Origin: Corythucha ciliata
Lineage: Eukaryota > Arthropoda > Insecta > Hemiptera > Tingidae
DNA: 64,000 bases
Assembly (NCBI GenBank): GCA_038030265.1
Contig: CM075937.1
Coordinates: 43,938,198-44,002,197 of the forward strand
Reading direction: 5' to 3'
The notes under the pieces are model-generated. The model saw only the letters and a list, made by a program, of their open reading frames with translations, was not told the DNA's origin and did not search any database. Both the position numbers and the translations under genes were made by a program. Below are positions 1-11,904 of the stretch, piece by piece (position 1 is the first letter of the stretch; each line of letters starts with the position of its first letter).

Positions 1-1090
1 AACTTTCAAATTTTCGGATATTCAGTCGGGGAACTTGAAATTGTGTTAAAATGTATGTATAAGACCCGAACATCGGAGATTACTAATATTCATCTCTGAA
101 TGTTGTAATTACACCGCTATTCTTCAGGGTATGGGAGTAGTCAGGGCCTGGTAGCCGACCGAGAAAAATAGGTCTAGGAACCTGCAATTTCACCGAAATT
201 AGCACCGGAAACATGCAATTCAGCAAAAATTTTGCCTGGAAATATCCAATTTCGTAGGTAGCCTCCAACATGTTTCGAATTTGTTGATGGAACGGCGGCG
301 TATTGGCCTCGTCAACCCACGACGCGGTTGGTCGCGGCCAGTTAGTCTGGAATCCAAGCCGGCAAAAAATTACAAACATGCAATTTCACGGACATTTAGC
401 ACAGAAAAATAAAATTTAACGGTCCGTAACTTGCAATTTTGCTTATATTAAGACCCGAAACTTGCACTTTTGCAAAATTCAAGACCCAAAGGCCCAAAAT
501 TATCGATTTCACATTTATTCAACCAGGCAACTTGTAATTTCGCTCAAATTAGAACCCGAACATGCAAACTCGTTAAATTTTAAATTCAAATTTCAAAGCT
601 AATGGTAAGTGCACAGTCGGGACTGGTTTGCCCAGGGATCACGACCAAAAGATCCTGAAACATGCAGTTTCGCTGAAATTACGAGGTAAACTTGCAAAAT
701 CGCAAGTATCCGTGGTGCAATTACGCGGTTATGCGTCAGAAACGCATGTCGTGATGACCGACTAGCCCGGGTTCCACGGTTACTACGAAAGACCCCCGAA
801 ACTTGAAATTTCGCCGAAATAAACACGAGAGACTGTCAATTCAACGAGAATAAACACCGGAAACTAGCAATTTCAACCCAAAACTGGCAACTGACAGATG
901 AGCTCAGAGTACTGTAATTTATTGGCAATATTTGCCAAGCTTTTGGGTGCTGATCGCGGCTGGTTAGCTCTGGATCCATGACCTCTAAAATAAAAGCCCC
1001 GAAACTATCGCGCAATTTATCGCGAAGCTGTAAGTCCATAATCTTGCAATTTACAGGATATTTAGACCCAAAACTTGACATTGAAATTGA
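1..1090. repeat. Degenerate tandem array, unit about 30-33 bases
   Basis: The stretch repeats a phrase close to CCCGAAACTTGCAATTTCG followed by CCGAAATTA, with heavy substitution and length drift between units. Occasional non-array inserts lie between units, for example near 270-350 and 720-780, where GC is higher. Open frames here are by-products of the near-3n unit length. No gene is seen. Confidence 0.7.
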
Positions 1091-1109
1091 ATAAAATTTT
1101 ATAGGAATT

Positions 1110-1450
1110 TAGCTCCGAGAAATGTTATGTTGCGGGTATTTCACTTCAATTTAATACAAAAGCAGGTAAAATTGAAGAGTTTTTCATCAATTTTAGCTGT
1201 GGTGCTCTTTCACAATTTTATCGGAGAATTAGCGATTTTCACAATTATAGCTGCGAAGTGGCGGTTTTATACTTTTAACGTTGAATTAGCGGGTTTTCTT
1301 AGTGGCGGACTCAACTCAAGAATAGGACGTTAGCGCTTTTCAAAATTTCAGCCGCGAAATTTCAATATTTTTATTTCACTTTTAACCGTGTAATTCATGA
1401 TTTTCTCTACGTTAGCCAATTTCTCCAAATAGCCAAATTCCCACCAGAAA
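1110..1450. repeat. Degenerate array of the GAATTAGCG type
   Basis: Units alternate a T-rich segment (TTTTCNCAATTTTAGC) with a conserved core near CGAATTAGCG, spaced at about 30 bases. The same unit type recurs at about 8.9-9.9, 12.1-13.1, 17.7-19.2, 26.1-27.7, 38.5-39.2 and 52.0-52.4 kb, and as reverse complement at 24.4-25.8 and 43.2 kb. Confidence 0.7.
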
Positions 1451-2362
1451 CCGCGAATCGTCCCGCGTTTGCACGGGAGCCGCTTGTGGATGAAACGAGC
1501 CGTAAAGTTTCTCCACTAAACGAGTATTTTATTGGTTGGGCAACGCGAAAATAATTACTTAAAACAAAAGCGAAACAAAAAAATATTGGGCTCTGATCTC
1601 GTAGAGGGATTGCAGCCGTTCGGGCAGGCCGCGCCTTTTGATTACAAACCCCGTGCGAGTTCGGAGCGGGCGCACCACCTTGCTAAGAAATAACTTGTCT
1701 GTTGACAAATCCCTGTTTCGTTTCTGCCCCTACGGCCAAGTGCGACTATTCGACCGTGAAACTGGATGATGAGCTTCAGGGATGGTTGTGGGCTATTAAT
1801 CAAATATTTTTTGTTGCAAATATTTCAATCAACCACTAACTAAGCTGGAATAATATTCGTGTTATTTTGAAGTTAAAGATGTTACAGGAAGCTGTCCAAG
1901 CCCCTCTCTCCCTCTTTGTTAGATGTGGAGGGGAATCTCTTCCACCAATATCTTCCCAATAGCAACACTCAAGCTGGCTATGCAATAACCCACGCAACTC
2001 AATGCGTCTTGCGGAAAGAAGCCTACCCTTGTAGTCCCTCCTCTCCCATTGGCTCAGGGATATAGGCCAGCATGTTTATTTTACTAAAGTGGAGTTTATT
2101 TTAGTTTTTTTATACATTCTTGGTCATAACACTAGAGACACGAAGAATTTCTTGAAAACCCCATCAATTTAGGTTGGCGTCCAATGCCTCGGGTGAGGTA
2201 GACAATTCTAATCACATTTAAAGAAAAAAGTCATTTTTGGCTTATTATTTCTCAATAATAAGTCTTTGTAATCGTATCGCAAAAAAATTTTTTTGACCCC
2301 CCCTCAAAATTTGTAGTTTTACGTTTCAAAGTGCGTAGAATCCAAATCTGCAATAAAAAAAA
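1451..2362. other. Unique sequence, no gene recognised
   Basis: Array structure stops near 1450. The interval 1470-1730 is richer in GC and CpG than its surroundings, as a promoter or short exon might be, but I find no open frame with splice signals that looks coding. Nothing further can be supported. Confidence 0.4.
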
Positions 2363-2363
2363 A

Positions 2364-2620
2364 ATGTCCGTCCGCCGTCCGGGCCATATCTTGCCCTAGG
2401 ATTGCTCGAAAAAACTCGTTCTTTCGCACATAGACTCCATTTGGGGTCTAGTTGGTCCTAACATCTGATCAGTTTGATCAAATAACTCCCTGGGGTTTTA
2501 TGGGCCAAAAGCGGGTCCAAAATGGGGATTTTCAAAGGATTTGAGATCATAGGGGTGTGGGATGTCGATTTTCATGTAATTTCAAGCCGGATTTGACTAC
2601 ATGGATGAATAATAAACCCA
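2364..2620 (+). repeat. Dispersed repeat, copy 1
   Basis: About 250 bases beginning ATGTCCGTCCGCCGTCCGGG match 19808-20062 in the same orientation with only scattered differences. The shared part covers the CATATCTTGCCCTAGGATTG block, a TGATCAGTTTGATCAAATAA palindromic stretch and the AATAATAAA end. It encodes no recognised protein. The far higher identity than between array units suggests recent mobility or conversion. Confidence 0.85.
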
Positions 2621-5605
2621 TAAACAGTCGAAATAATAAGGCATTGTTCGATAATTCGCAGCGTTTTTTTACATTGCGGTGCCAAACAAATTCACCGTCG
2701 TACACAAATGCAGGCTACTTTTCTGCTACCTATCGGGAAATTCCAACCAAAGCCACCACACTCAGCTCTTTTTCAATTATCAAGAAACTCATCGTTACCA
2801 AGCGAAAAAAAAACGTGATTTTCCACTAGAATGCTCTTGCGCTCGAAACTCGGAAAACACGTGGTTTCCTCCCACGAATGCACCTCGTTGATGAGTCGTG
2901 GCGCGGGGGGCGGGAGCGTGTTGTCGGTATTCGTAGGAAGGATAGTAGTAGTCGTCCGGAGGGGTGACAATCAATATTAAACCCCCAGTTTTCATACAAC
3001 CTCCCAACCTCCCACCACCACACCTCCCAACACTGTTTGCAAGCGGTTGTGTTACAGGAATATAGAGAAAACGAGGTTGGCTTTTTGCCTTATCCGTCTT
3101 TTATACCTTTCTCTATACCAGAGGTGCACCCCCTGTTTTATCCTTTCCTTTTTTTTTAACACAGCGTAAAAAAAAATGACATACAACAAGGGTTTATTGT
3201 TGAAACTGTTGCACTACGCCCCCCCCCCCATCATACCACCAACACCAGGTTTTGTTTTTCTGTTCTATGCCCAACACACAAGAATAAAGAAACTTAAAAT
3301 GAGCGACTAGAAAGGATTAAGACGATAAAGACTTGAAACGAAACCCTCTCCTTTTCTTCCACTAATTAACTTGCCCGCAAAGAATAGACTCACAGAAAAA
3401 CATCCTTCAAGGATTGTGAGGGGTGGGGTGCCCCTTTAATGGAGTGGGTAGGGGGATTGGACTCATTTTAATTTTCCCCCTAAAATATGCAGCTATATGG
3501 AAGCTATAAAATAAACCGGTGATTGATTAATGGCATCAAGGAGGTGGCCGTTTTTTTTATATTGACGTAGTGTAGTTTTCGTGGTAGTTGGGGGTGGGTA
3601 GAATTCAATTTAAAAAAAAACACGATCAATCGTTCGAAAGGGTTAACTTTTGAACGTTTTTTCGGTGTTTCCTTTGACAAATGATATTTTTTTTTTTGTC
3701 TTTCTTCTTCTTTTTTTTTCACGCAGGTATGCTGGCAACTTCGACCATGCGTCTCCTTGCAGACCCAGGTACAAGATAATGTTTATTAAGAAAAGTCGTG
3801 GCCGGTGAGAAGGCGAAAACCGGCGCTCCGACTGCTTCCTCGGAAGATTGAATAACAAAATGTTGCCTGATGAGAATTCCTCTTTTCAGCAGGGAGAGGA
3901 GAATTCACAGGATATGAGGGCATATAGTTGGGCCACTACTAGGAGAAAGAAAAAAAGGCCAATATTGACGAGGACGAGCAACAGATGAAAATTCCTATCG
4001 AATTAGCTAATGAGAAACGATGCATTTTACATGGGTTCTAGGTTGTGTTTTTTCCCCACCTCGATGGATGAGCGTGACGGATTTACGGTCATTTCTCCCC
4101 TATGTGTGATATCTGTCATTCAATAAGTTCGTGCAGAAAAAAAAAGGTCACGAGGCCAAGGGCAAGGGCTCCTTTGTTTTAACGAAAGTGAAGGAGATAG
4201 CATGATGGAAACAATAATCATTTCACCGCCTTTTTAATATTTTATTACGACTGTTTGTTGTTGGAAAAGGAGATGGCTTATTCGAGCTTGACGCTCTTTG
4301 TGGGCAGGCCGGAGGAAGGGGGTTCTCTGTCACGTTAAGGTATTTTAAATGCGACATAACCGTATTATTACTATCATTTATTTGTGTTATATCTGTGCGG
4401 AATTAGACAGACTAAGCACCTCAAAAATAATAGGTACGATCGTACGATCGTATAAACGATTTTATATCAAAACATGACTTTGCCCAGACTGATGGTCATT
4501 GGGAAAGCTGGGAAGGGCGCGGGCGGGCCCAGTTGGCGCTTTTGAAGAAGAAAAATTATTATCGACAATGATTGCGGGGCTCTGGTGAAGTGGGATGATG
4601 GTCGTAACTAAAATGGACGATGATGGGGTGAGGGTGCCACCCCCACCCTCTCCTTCCCATTATTTCAATCTGGGTCCCCTGGCTGACATTTGTTAGAAGA
4701 ATAGACCTTTACCATGCATGATAAGTTGAAAGGTGAGAAAGGGTTTTGCAGGAGAAGGGATTGATAGTTCATGAATACAAAGGGAAAGGGTTCAACTTAA
4801 CCTGAAATCGTAATACACTGTAATAACGAACGCATATCACGTTGGAAGTGGCCTTGTGGGAGCGAGTGACGCACAAGTGCTTGTTTATTCTTTTATTTCG
4901 AGTGCCGAAAAACGCGTGAAAAAAGCTACTACGCGCACTACAAATTGAACTTAAACAAAGTCATTTCTTCTACTCTACGTGACCCACTCGCCCGACCAGC
5001 GAAACATTCTGAAAGTGTTCAAAAAAACAGAACATTTCCCGACTTCTCCCCATGTCATCCTTCGATTCAAATCGAGCTGTTGACACTCCTCAGCTCTTTA
5101 AATATTAAGCGTCAAGACAAAAATTGTGATCAGGGCAAAAACCGAACAATGGAAATACTTCAAAAGTCATTACAAGCTTTTGAACAAATTATCCCTGGGA
5201 AAATTGTCTTGAAGGCTTGTTCCCACACAATTTGAAGTTTTATTTTGAAGGCAGTTTTAACCCGCTATCAGCCGGGTTAAGCCAGGCGAGGACCAGATAT
5301 GACATGGCGAATGTCCGTACACCTGTGCGTAATAACTATAATATGCTGTATAGGTTCTCTATACCAAAATAGGCGCTTAAGGGGAAGCTACAATGATAAC
5401 GTTCAAGTAGAAAGCGCCCATTTTAGTGCCTCTCATTTCAGTGAAAAGGCCCCAATTCCTCTGTGACCCGATGCAGGCCCGTCCTCTAAACAATTTAAAA
5501 TTAATTGAAGGGAAAATCACGAAAATAATACATTTAGAAATAACTATAGCCGCCTGTTCTCTTTCTGGTCTAAAATTCCGAATGGAACAAGTCTGATTTA
5601 ATCTC
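2621..5605. other. Unique AT-rich sequence, no convincing gene
   Basis: The region contains homopolymer runs (C at about 3221, T near 3550, 3690 and 3710) and a short palindrome, GTACGATCGTACGATCGTA, around 4435-4452. The longest frames (for example 4945-5235 plus, 96 codons) lack recognisable motifs and are of a length expected by chance. No array and no transposon end is seen. Confidence 0.4.
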
Positions 5606-6040
5606 TTGCGTGCTGTGCGAGCAAAAATCGTTGCGTGCAATCCTCAAAATATCAAAGAAATTGCATTTTGTGTGTGTGTGTTTTTCAATGCGTTGGGATT
5701 TGAAGACGTTGGGGCGTACGCCGGTATTTTGAATGAATGGAATTTCCCCCCGAAACACCATTTTGATTTAAAAGCTTTGCGATTACGTCCGGAGATAAAA
5801 TTCGCTTTTCATGAGTCCGTTGACCGTGAAAATGTTGAATACATTGTCGATGTGCGTGAGTTCATTGGGGGTGGGAGAAGGGTTAGAGTCGCCTCCGGAC
5901 GTTATCTATGCAGAAAAATCAAATTAAATCCGGGTATCTTGTTATCCACAAGCATTCAAGTTTATTTTAACCGTTTTAGCAAATCGAATTGGTCAGTAAA
6001 TTCTCCCGTACATTATATCCATTATTTTGTGCCAGAGTAG
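5606..6040 (+). CDS. Open frame of 144 codons, doubtful
   Basis: This is the longest open frame in the left 15 kb that is not produced by a tandem array. The composition is protein-like in its middle: acidic and basic residues are mixed, and stretches such as EYIVDVREFIGG look like a folded domain edge. I recognise no family, no signal peptide and no membrane segment. The first 30 codons look less protein-like, so if real it may be an exon with an upstream acceptor rather than a complete gene. About one frame of this length is expected by chance in 64 kb at this base composition, so it is listed only as a candidate. Confidence 0.2.
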   Translation: MRAVRAKIVACNPQNIKEIAFCVCVFFNALGFEDVGAYAGILNEWNFPPKHHFDLKALRLRPEIKFAFHESVDRENVEYIVDVREFIGGGRRVRVASGRYLCRKIKLNPGILLSTSIQVYFNRFSKSNWSVNSPVHYIHYFVPE

Positions 6041-8240
6041 TGCAGGAAGATGACAGAGTTGGCCCTCAATTTTTTGTCTCCGTTTTTGCCGCCGTCTCTT
6101 TCTTTCATTTTTCACCACGTGCCTCCTCCGCTTTTCGCTTTGCAAAAAAATCAATAATAAAGTAGTAGTATATTTTGACATTCAAAAGACCAGCGGTAGT
6201 CGAATACAGCATTTCTGTCGTCTCCCCCCCCCCTCTTCAATTTTCTCTCACACACCGTCATACGCTCTTGAAAACTTGAGGGATAACAACGTCTTGCATC
6301 AATGCAACGGGTTGCCTTCGCGAATTTCGAGATGAATCATCGTATCTAATTCATTGAATTTCTTCTGTAGAAATGAAAAGTTAGACCTTAAATGAAGATG
6401 CTATACATATGCGATGCGCGTTGAAAGACTTGTTGGTGTTGAAATTGTCTACATTTTGAAGATACCTCTCCCTCTCCAACTATACGAGCACTTGAATTTG
6501 AAGAATAGCCCCTTCATTACTGAAATGACAGGGTCTTCTTTTATTGCTATTGATTCTTGGCCGAAATGGATCACTCTCCAATTCGCTTGAGCTTAAGTGT
6601 GTTTTTTTTTTTTTTTTTTAGGTAGGCCGAGAGAGTCGAGCACCCAGGAAATATTCGATTTTCCAGTTCAATGCCCACGTGATAGTAAATATAACAACAT
6701 GCTGGAATCCAGCCCAAGAACGAGCGAAAAAGGGCGTACAATTTGATTGAAAAACACCTAGGATCAACGGCGGAATTTTATAAATCGGTCCATTTTGTCT
6801 TCCCCTGCCTTCTACATTCAACAAATTTAAATCAAAATTGAAATTAAATCAATTCTGGGCACATAAACGTGAACACTCCAGTCTATACAAGTTATCGATT
6901 TTCAGTGTTTGAATCTTATCGTTTTAAACTACATCTTCAACAATATTCAGTGTTCTACTCAAGCTTTCTGTAACAATCTACAAACAAAAATGTCTAAAAA
7001 CAAAAACAACAAATAACTCGGTTTTTTTAGCCACTTACGGTTCCCGATGCGAGGTTGATAAGCTAATTTACTTACACAAAATTAGCCGGAAATTATTGAA
7101 TTAATCTCAAGAAGCGGTTGTCAGTCCGATTGTGTATAATTGTATCGTCCGCATATTTTTTTTCCTTTTTCAAACTCTTGATTTTTTTTTCAAGGAGAAA
7201 AGGAGCCGGAAACCTCAGTTAAGTGATATTTGATAGGAAAACATAAGAGAGTGCCGCGTTGGTGAATGGGGCGAGGGGGCTAATGGGAAGAAAACCAGGC
7301 AATTATTGATTTTAAAATTTCGTTAAATTTTTTTTTTTGTATAACGTGCAAAAAAAGAAAAGTTGTCCTCCCTTTAGTCCTCTAGAATCAGGCGGATTAT
7401 CCCGGAGAAAACGTTAACGCGGTTGGGTCACGATAAGTCGGGTAATAACAGGGCCGCAACAATAAATCCGGACTTTTTTTTTTAAAAAAAACACAAAAAA
7501 GGGGGTTTTGTTTCACTAGTTGAAGCGTGTTTGTTTGGTTTTTTGTTTTTTTCGCTTATTCCGTCTTTTTCTCTATTCCTACCCTCTGGGTGAAACGCGA
7601 CCAAAATGTTGCGTTCATAAATGCGCGCGGGTAGTCGAGTTTTCAACACTTACGGCGCAGCAGCATCCTCCCTACAAACCTCCCCCTCCCACCATTGCTG
7701 ATTGTATATGGTTAAGCGGTGGGGTTGGGGGGGGAAGGACCGCCAGCGTCGCTGTTTTCATCCCTAAACCTTCTCCACTCCCCCATTCGTAACTGTTACT
7801 CCCCTATAAACGGCTCAGGCATTTTCCTATTCTTCAACTCATTCGGTAATGGATCGACCGTTTCAGGATTTATTTATTTTTGCTTTAAACACTATTCCAC
7901 CCTTATAATCCCCTGCCAAGTGAGAAGTTGGTGGTTATGGGTAGGAATGAGAAACAATCGCGAAATTCGGCGTTGTAATTGCTTCTCGACCGCATTCCAA
8001 AATCATACAATTAACATTCGTGAAGGAAGTAGAACTACCTCAAGGTTAAAGCTCGTAATAACACAAATAACAGTTGGGCAACCCTTGGTGGAACAGTCAC
8101 AGAAGTGATAGGAGGAAGCTCCACCTCCTCCTTTATCAATGAAAAGCTTTTTACTAACTTGGAATGTAGGACGGTGTCAGTTGAAGGTAAAGGACACCTT
8201 AGCAGCTATAAACCTATAATCGTGTGCAAATAGCGTTACA
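6041..8240. other. Unique sequence without a recognised gene
   Basis: AT-rich, with homopolymer T runs (for example 6601-6619 and 7328-7338) and a pyrimidine stretch near 7560. Overlapping frames at 7520-7792 and 7719-8108 show no domain. From about 8180 the sequence turns into repeat-related material. Confidence 0.35.
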
Positions 8241-8584
8241 ATGTTGGAGAGTAAGGGCAGGGCCGGTTTTAGGGTCCCTCTTGACAAGGGGACCCCGGCC
8301 CTAGAATACAAAAAAATTAAAATATTAAGTTTTTTTTCTTCTTTTCTTTTCTTTTCTTCTTCTTTCTTGTTTTTCCGGGCCCCCAAAGAGATAAGACGAA
8401 AATTTCCGAGGCACAGAAACTTACAATTTTGTCCCAGAAACTGACTATTCAAGCAGAAAACAGGGAAATTAGCCCCAAACATTGGATAATTTTGGCTATA
8501 AACGTGTATTCCAGCCCAGAATCCGTCAAAAGGCTGAATATTCAACCTCAAAAAACTGAATTTTTGACGAAGTTTTCAATGTAA

Positions 8585-9611
8585 CTATACTGCAGGGCCG
8601 GCTCTTTTGGTCGTGGGCCATAAACATGGATGTAAGAACTCAGGACCGTGGCGCTCTGAATAAAAAGCAATTGGGGCCTGTTCCATAACATCGACAACAG
8701 TATAATAGCGTTTTCCACTTGCACAAAAAATGTGAACTGGGGCAGCTCGTTGTAGTACCGTCCAGACCTTTGGCCCCTCCGAGCGAATCTTTATCCCAAC
8801 GCCTCCGTGAAGTTACCTTCAGGAGCCGCGAATTGGCGTTTTTTTCCACACTTCATCACTTCTTCTCAATTTCATCGGTGAATTAGCAATTTATCTTAAT
8901 TTTAGCCGCGAATTAGCGATTTATCTGAATGTTGCAGTGAATTCGTGTTTATCCTGTTTTCTCAATTTCTGTGAATTAGCAAATTTCTCATATTATCTCC
9001 ACAATTAGACATCTTTCTTTCTTTTAGCCGCAAAGTAGCATTTTTCATTATTTTAACCGCTATTTATGAATTTTTTTACGTTTCATCAACAAATTAGAGT
9101 TCCCGCAATTTTGCCGCGAATTACCTAACGTCTTTTTCTAAAATTTGGCCGCGGATTAGCGATTTTTTTCACTTTCTGCCACGAAGGTACCTTTAGAAGC
9201 CGCGAATTGACGTTTTCTCCATTTAAACCGTGAATAAGCCTTTTCTTTACTTCAGCTCGTCTTCCCAACTTTATCGATGAATTAGCAATTTTTCTCCACT
9301 TTAGCCGCAAATTAGCTTTATTTTGTCATTTTATCAATTTTTCTCTATTTAAAATAGTGAAAAAAATGAAATAGTGAATTAGAGATTTATCTTAATTTTC
9401 CCAGTGAATTCGTGTTTTTCCTTAATTCAGCCGCTAATTAGCGGGTTTTCCCAATTTTGTCCATGAATTAGCAGCGTTTCTTAATTTTAGCTGTGAATTA
9501 GTGTGATTTGTTTCGCTTCTAGCTATGGATAAGCGTTTTCTCATAGTTTGAGCCACGAACTTGCCTTCAGAAGCTGAAAATTGTCGTTTCCATACTTCTA
9601 GCCTCTAAGCG

Positions 9612-9662
<51 letters not shown>

Positions 9663-10102
9663 TTTATTCTCTACTTTCGCCGTGAATACGTGATTTCAGC
9701 CGTGAATGAGCGATTTTCCCCAATTTCTCGCGAATTAGCTACCCATGTATTTTTCTTAACTTTATCCGTGATTTAGAATTTTTATCACTTCTGTCCGTGA
9801 ATCAGTCATTTTTCTCAATAATTTTAGCTGAATTAGCCATTTGTATCTCAATTTCAACCCCAAATTAGCGTTATTTTCAATTTTGGTCTGGATTAAGTGG
9901 GCCCTTATATAGTGGAGATTTAGCCCGCCACGTGAAGACGCAAATGGAAAATGTTTTCCATTTGCAAAAAAATCCAAGGGCCCCAAAATTCAGCACTAAA
10001 AATTATAATTTACCACTGTATGCCATGGGTGGGCCATTGTGAAAGGCTCAGCGGGCCACTTCTTGGCCCGTGGGCTCTGGGTTGGCCACCCCTGCTATAC
10101 TG
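8585..10102. mobile_element. hAT-like non-autonomous DNA transposon with internal tandem array
   Basis: The element proper is 8593-10094 (1502 bases). It starts CAGGGCCGGCTCTTTTGG and ends GGGTTGGCCACCCCTG, which reads CAGGGGTGGCCAACC on the other strand, a typical hAT end. A perfect 8-base duplication, CTATACTG, flanks it at 8585-8592 and 10095-10102. The interior from about 8850 to 9900 is a GAATTAGCG-type array with a run of about 49 T at 9607-9655. No transposase frame is present. The flanks match a continuous copy near 34995-35065, which acts as an empty site. Confidence 0.85.
9225..9372. repeat. Part of the GAATTAGCG-type array within the hAT-like element
   Basis: A representative run of units is visible here: a T-rich segment ending in TTTAGCCG, then a core near CGAATTAGC. 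It is listed to mark that the array lies inside the transposon and is not flanking it. Confidence 0.5.
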
Positions 10103-10199
10103 CATCGTATTTAAAACGCATAGCTGTGCGAATTGCGGAGCTCATATCACTCGTTCAATATACTGATTATTTGGCTCCAAGAAAATGATTACTTGGCCT

Positions 10200-11880
10200 C
10201 AGAAACTGATAAATTGGTCCTAGAAACTGAACCCCCAATTACTTCAGCCCAGCGTAGTTAAGAAATAACAAAAAGCAAATGAAAAAATATAATTAACTAT
10301 AAACTAAGTAAATGAACAAAAACAAACAAAAGTAACAATAAAAAGCGGACTTGTTCGGCCAAAGTCCACTTTTTATCCCCGCTAAGTAACCATCCTCGGC
10401 ATCAATAGCATTTATACCACTGACCATTAGCAGATTCAGACTTGGCTCATCAGAGTGGCTTCAGAAATTGAGAGCTTCGCTCAACTAAAAATGGATAAAC
10501 TATCTATTCCCCCGACAAAAACGGCTAGGCTGACAGTACTCGCGTCTCAAAATGGCAAAACTGACGATTCGAGTCTTTAAATTAGCTAAACCGACTATTT
10601 ATGCCCTAAAAGTAGCACAATTGACGTCACGTGCCCCAAAAATTGCTAAACCAACTATTCGTGTGGCCCTGAAAATGCCTGAAAGATCATGATTCCATCC
10701 ATGAAAATGGCGAAATCGACCCCATTCATGTACGTCAAAAATGACCAAACTGACAATTCGTGCCTTGGCTTGATGGACTATTTGCGCCCTAGAAACGGCT
10801 AAACTCACCGGAAAATCGTAAACAGATTGTTTTTGTCCTGTGAATTGAAAAACCGACCATTCGCACAACAAGAATGGCCAAACTGATCATTCGCGCATTG
10901 ACGTCACCATTTGCGCTCTAAACGGCAAAAATGACGATTCGCGCCGAGAAAATAGCTAAACAACGGCCCTAAAAATGCCCAAACCGACTTTAATAGCCTT
11001 AAAAATGGATTGAATATTCTTTTAAGCCCTGAAAATGCCTGGACAGGTCATCACAGGCAAATCGAGCATTTGCGCTCCAAAAATTGGCCAAAATGACCGT
11101 TCTCGCCTTTGGCTCGACGCACTATTCACGGCCTATAAACGGCCAAACTGGGTATTCAAGCCATAAAATCAGAAAAACTGACTCTATGTGCCATAAAAAA
11201 CAGCTAAACCGACAATTTGCAACTTGAAAATACCTAAATAGACGATTCATCCTGCCCTGAAAATAGCCAAACTGACCAATCACACTTATAAAATGTGTAA
11301 ATTGGCAATTCCGGCTCAAAAAATAGCATAACGGACCCTAAAATGGAAAAACTAAAGATTCGTTCTCTGAAAATATCCCAGTGACTATTCGCGCCCTACA
11401 AATGGCCAAACTAGCTATTCACGCTATGAAATTAACAAAAATGACTATAATGTGGCTAATACGATTCACGCTTTGAAAAGGCCTAAACATTATGAATTCT
11501 GTCCTTAAAATGGCCAAACCATTCGCGCGTCACAAATGGCCTAACTGAGCCTTCGCGCCTTGAAAAAATGGCTATACTGCAGACGATTCGGGCCGTAAAC
11601 ATAACCACGCTAGTCAGTTGCGCCCTGCAGATGACGTAACTCAGTGAAAATGTCTAAACGATTCGTGCCTTAAAAATAGCAAAACTGGCTATTCACGCCC
11701 TAAAAAAATGACAAACCCGCTGTGGCAAATGACAATTCACACGCTTCACGCTCTAAAAAATGGACAAATTCATCATTTGCGCGTTACAAATGGTGTTAAT
11801 GTCGATTCGTGACATCAAAATGGATATCTGCACCCAAGAATAATGGTCAAACATGTCTATTTGTGCCTTAAAACGATATA
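10200..11880. repeat. Degenerate tandem array, unit about 31 bases (AAACTGACNATTCG type)
   Basis: Units read roughly AAATGGCCAAACTGACNATT followed by CGCGCCCTAA. The same array type is found at 46.4-47.5 kb. Variation between neighbours is large, so the array is old or fast-evolving. No gene is seen. Confidence 0.75.
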
Positions 11881-11904
11881 CTGACCATATGGGTCAGTAC
11901 ACTA

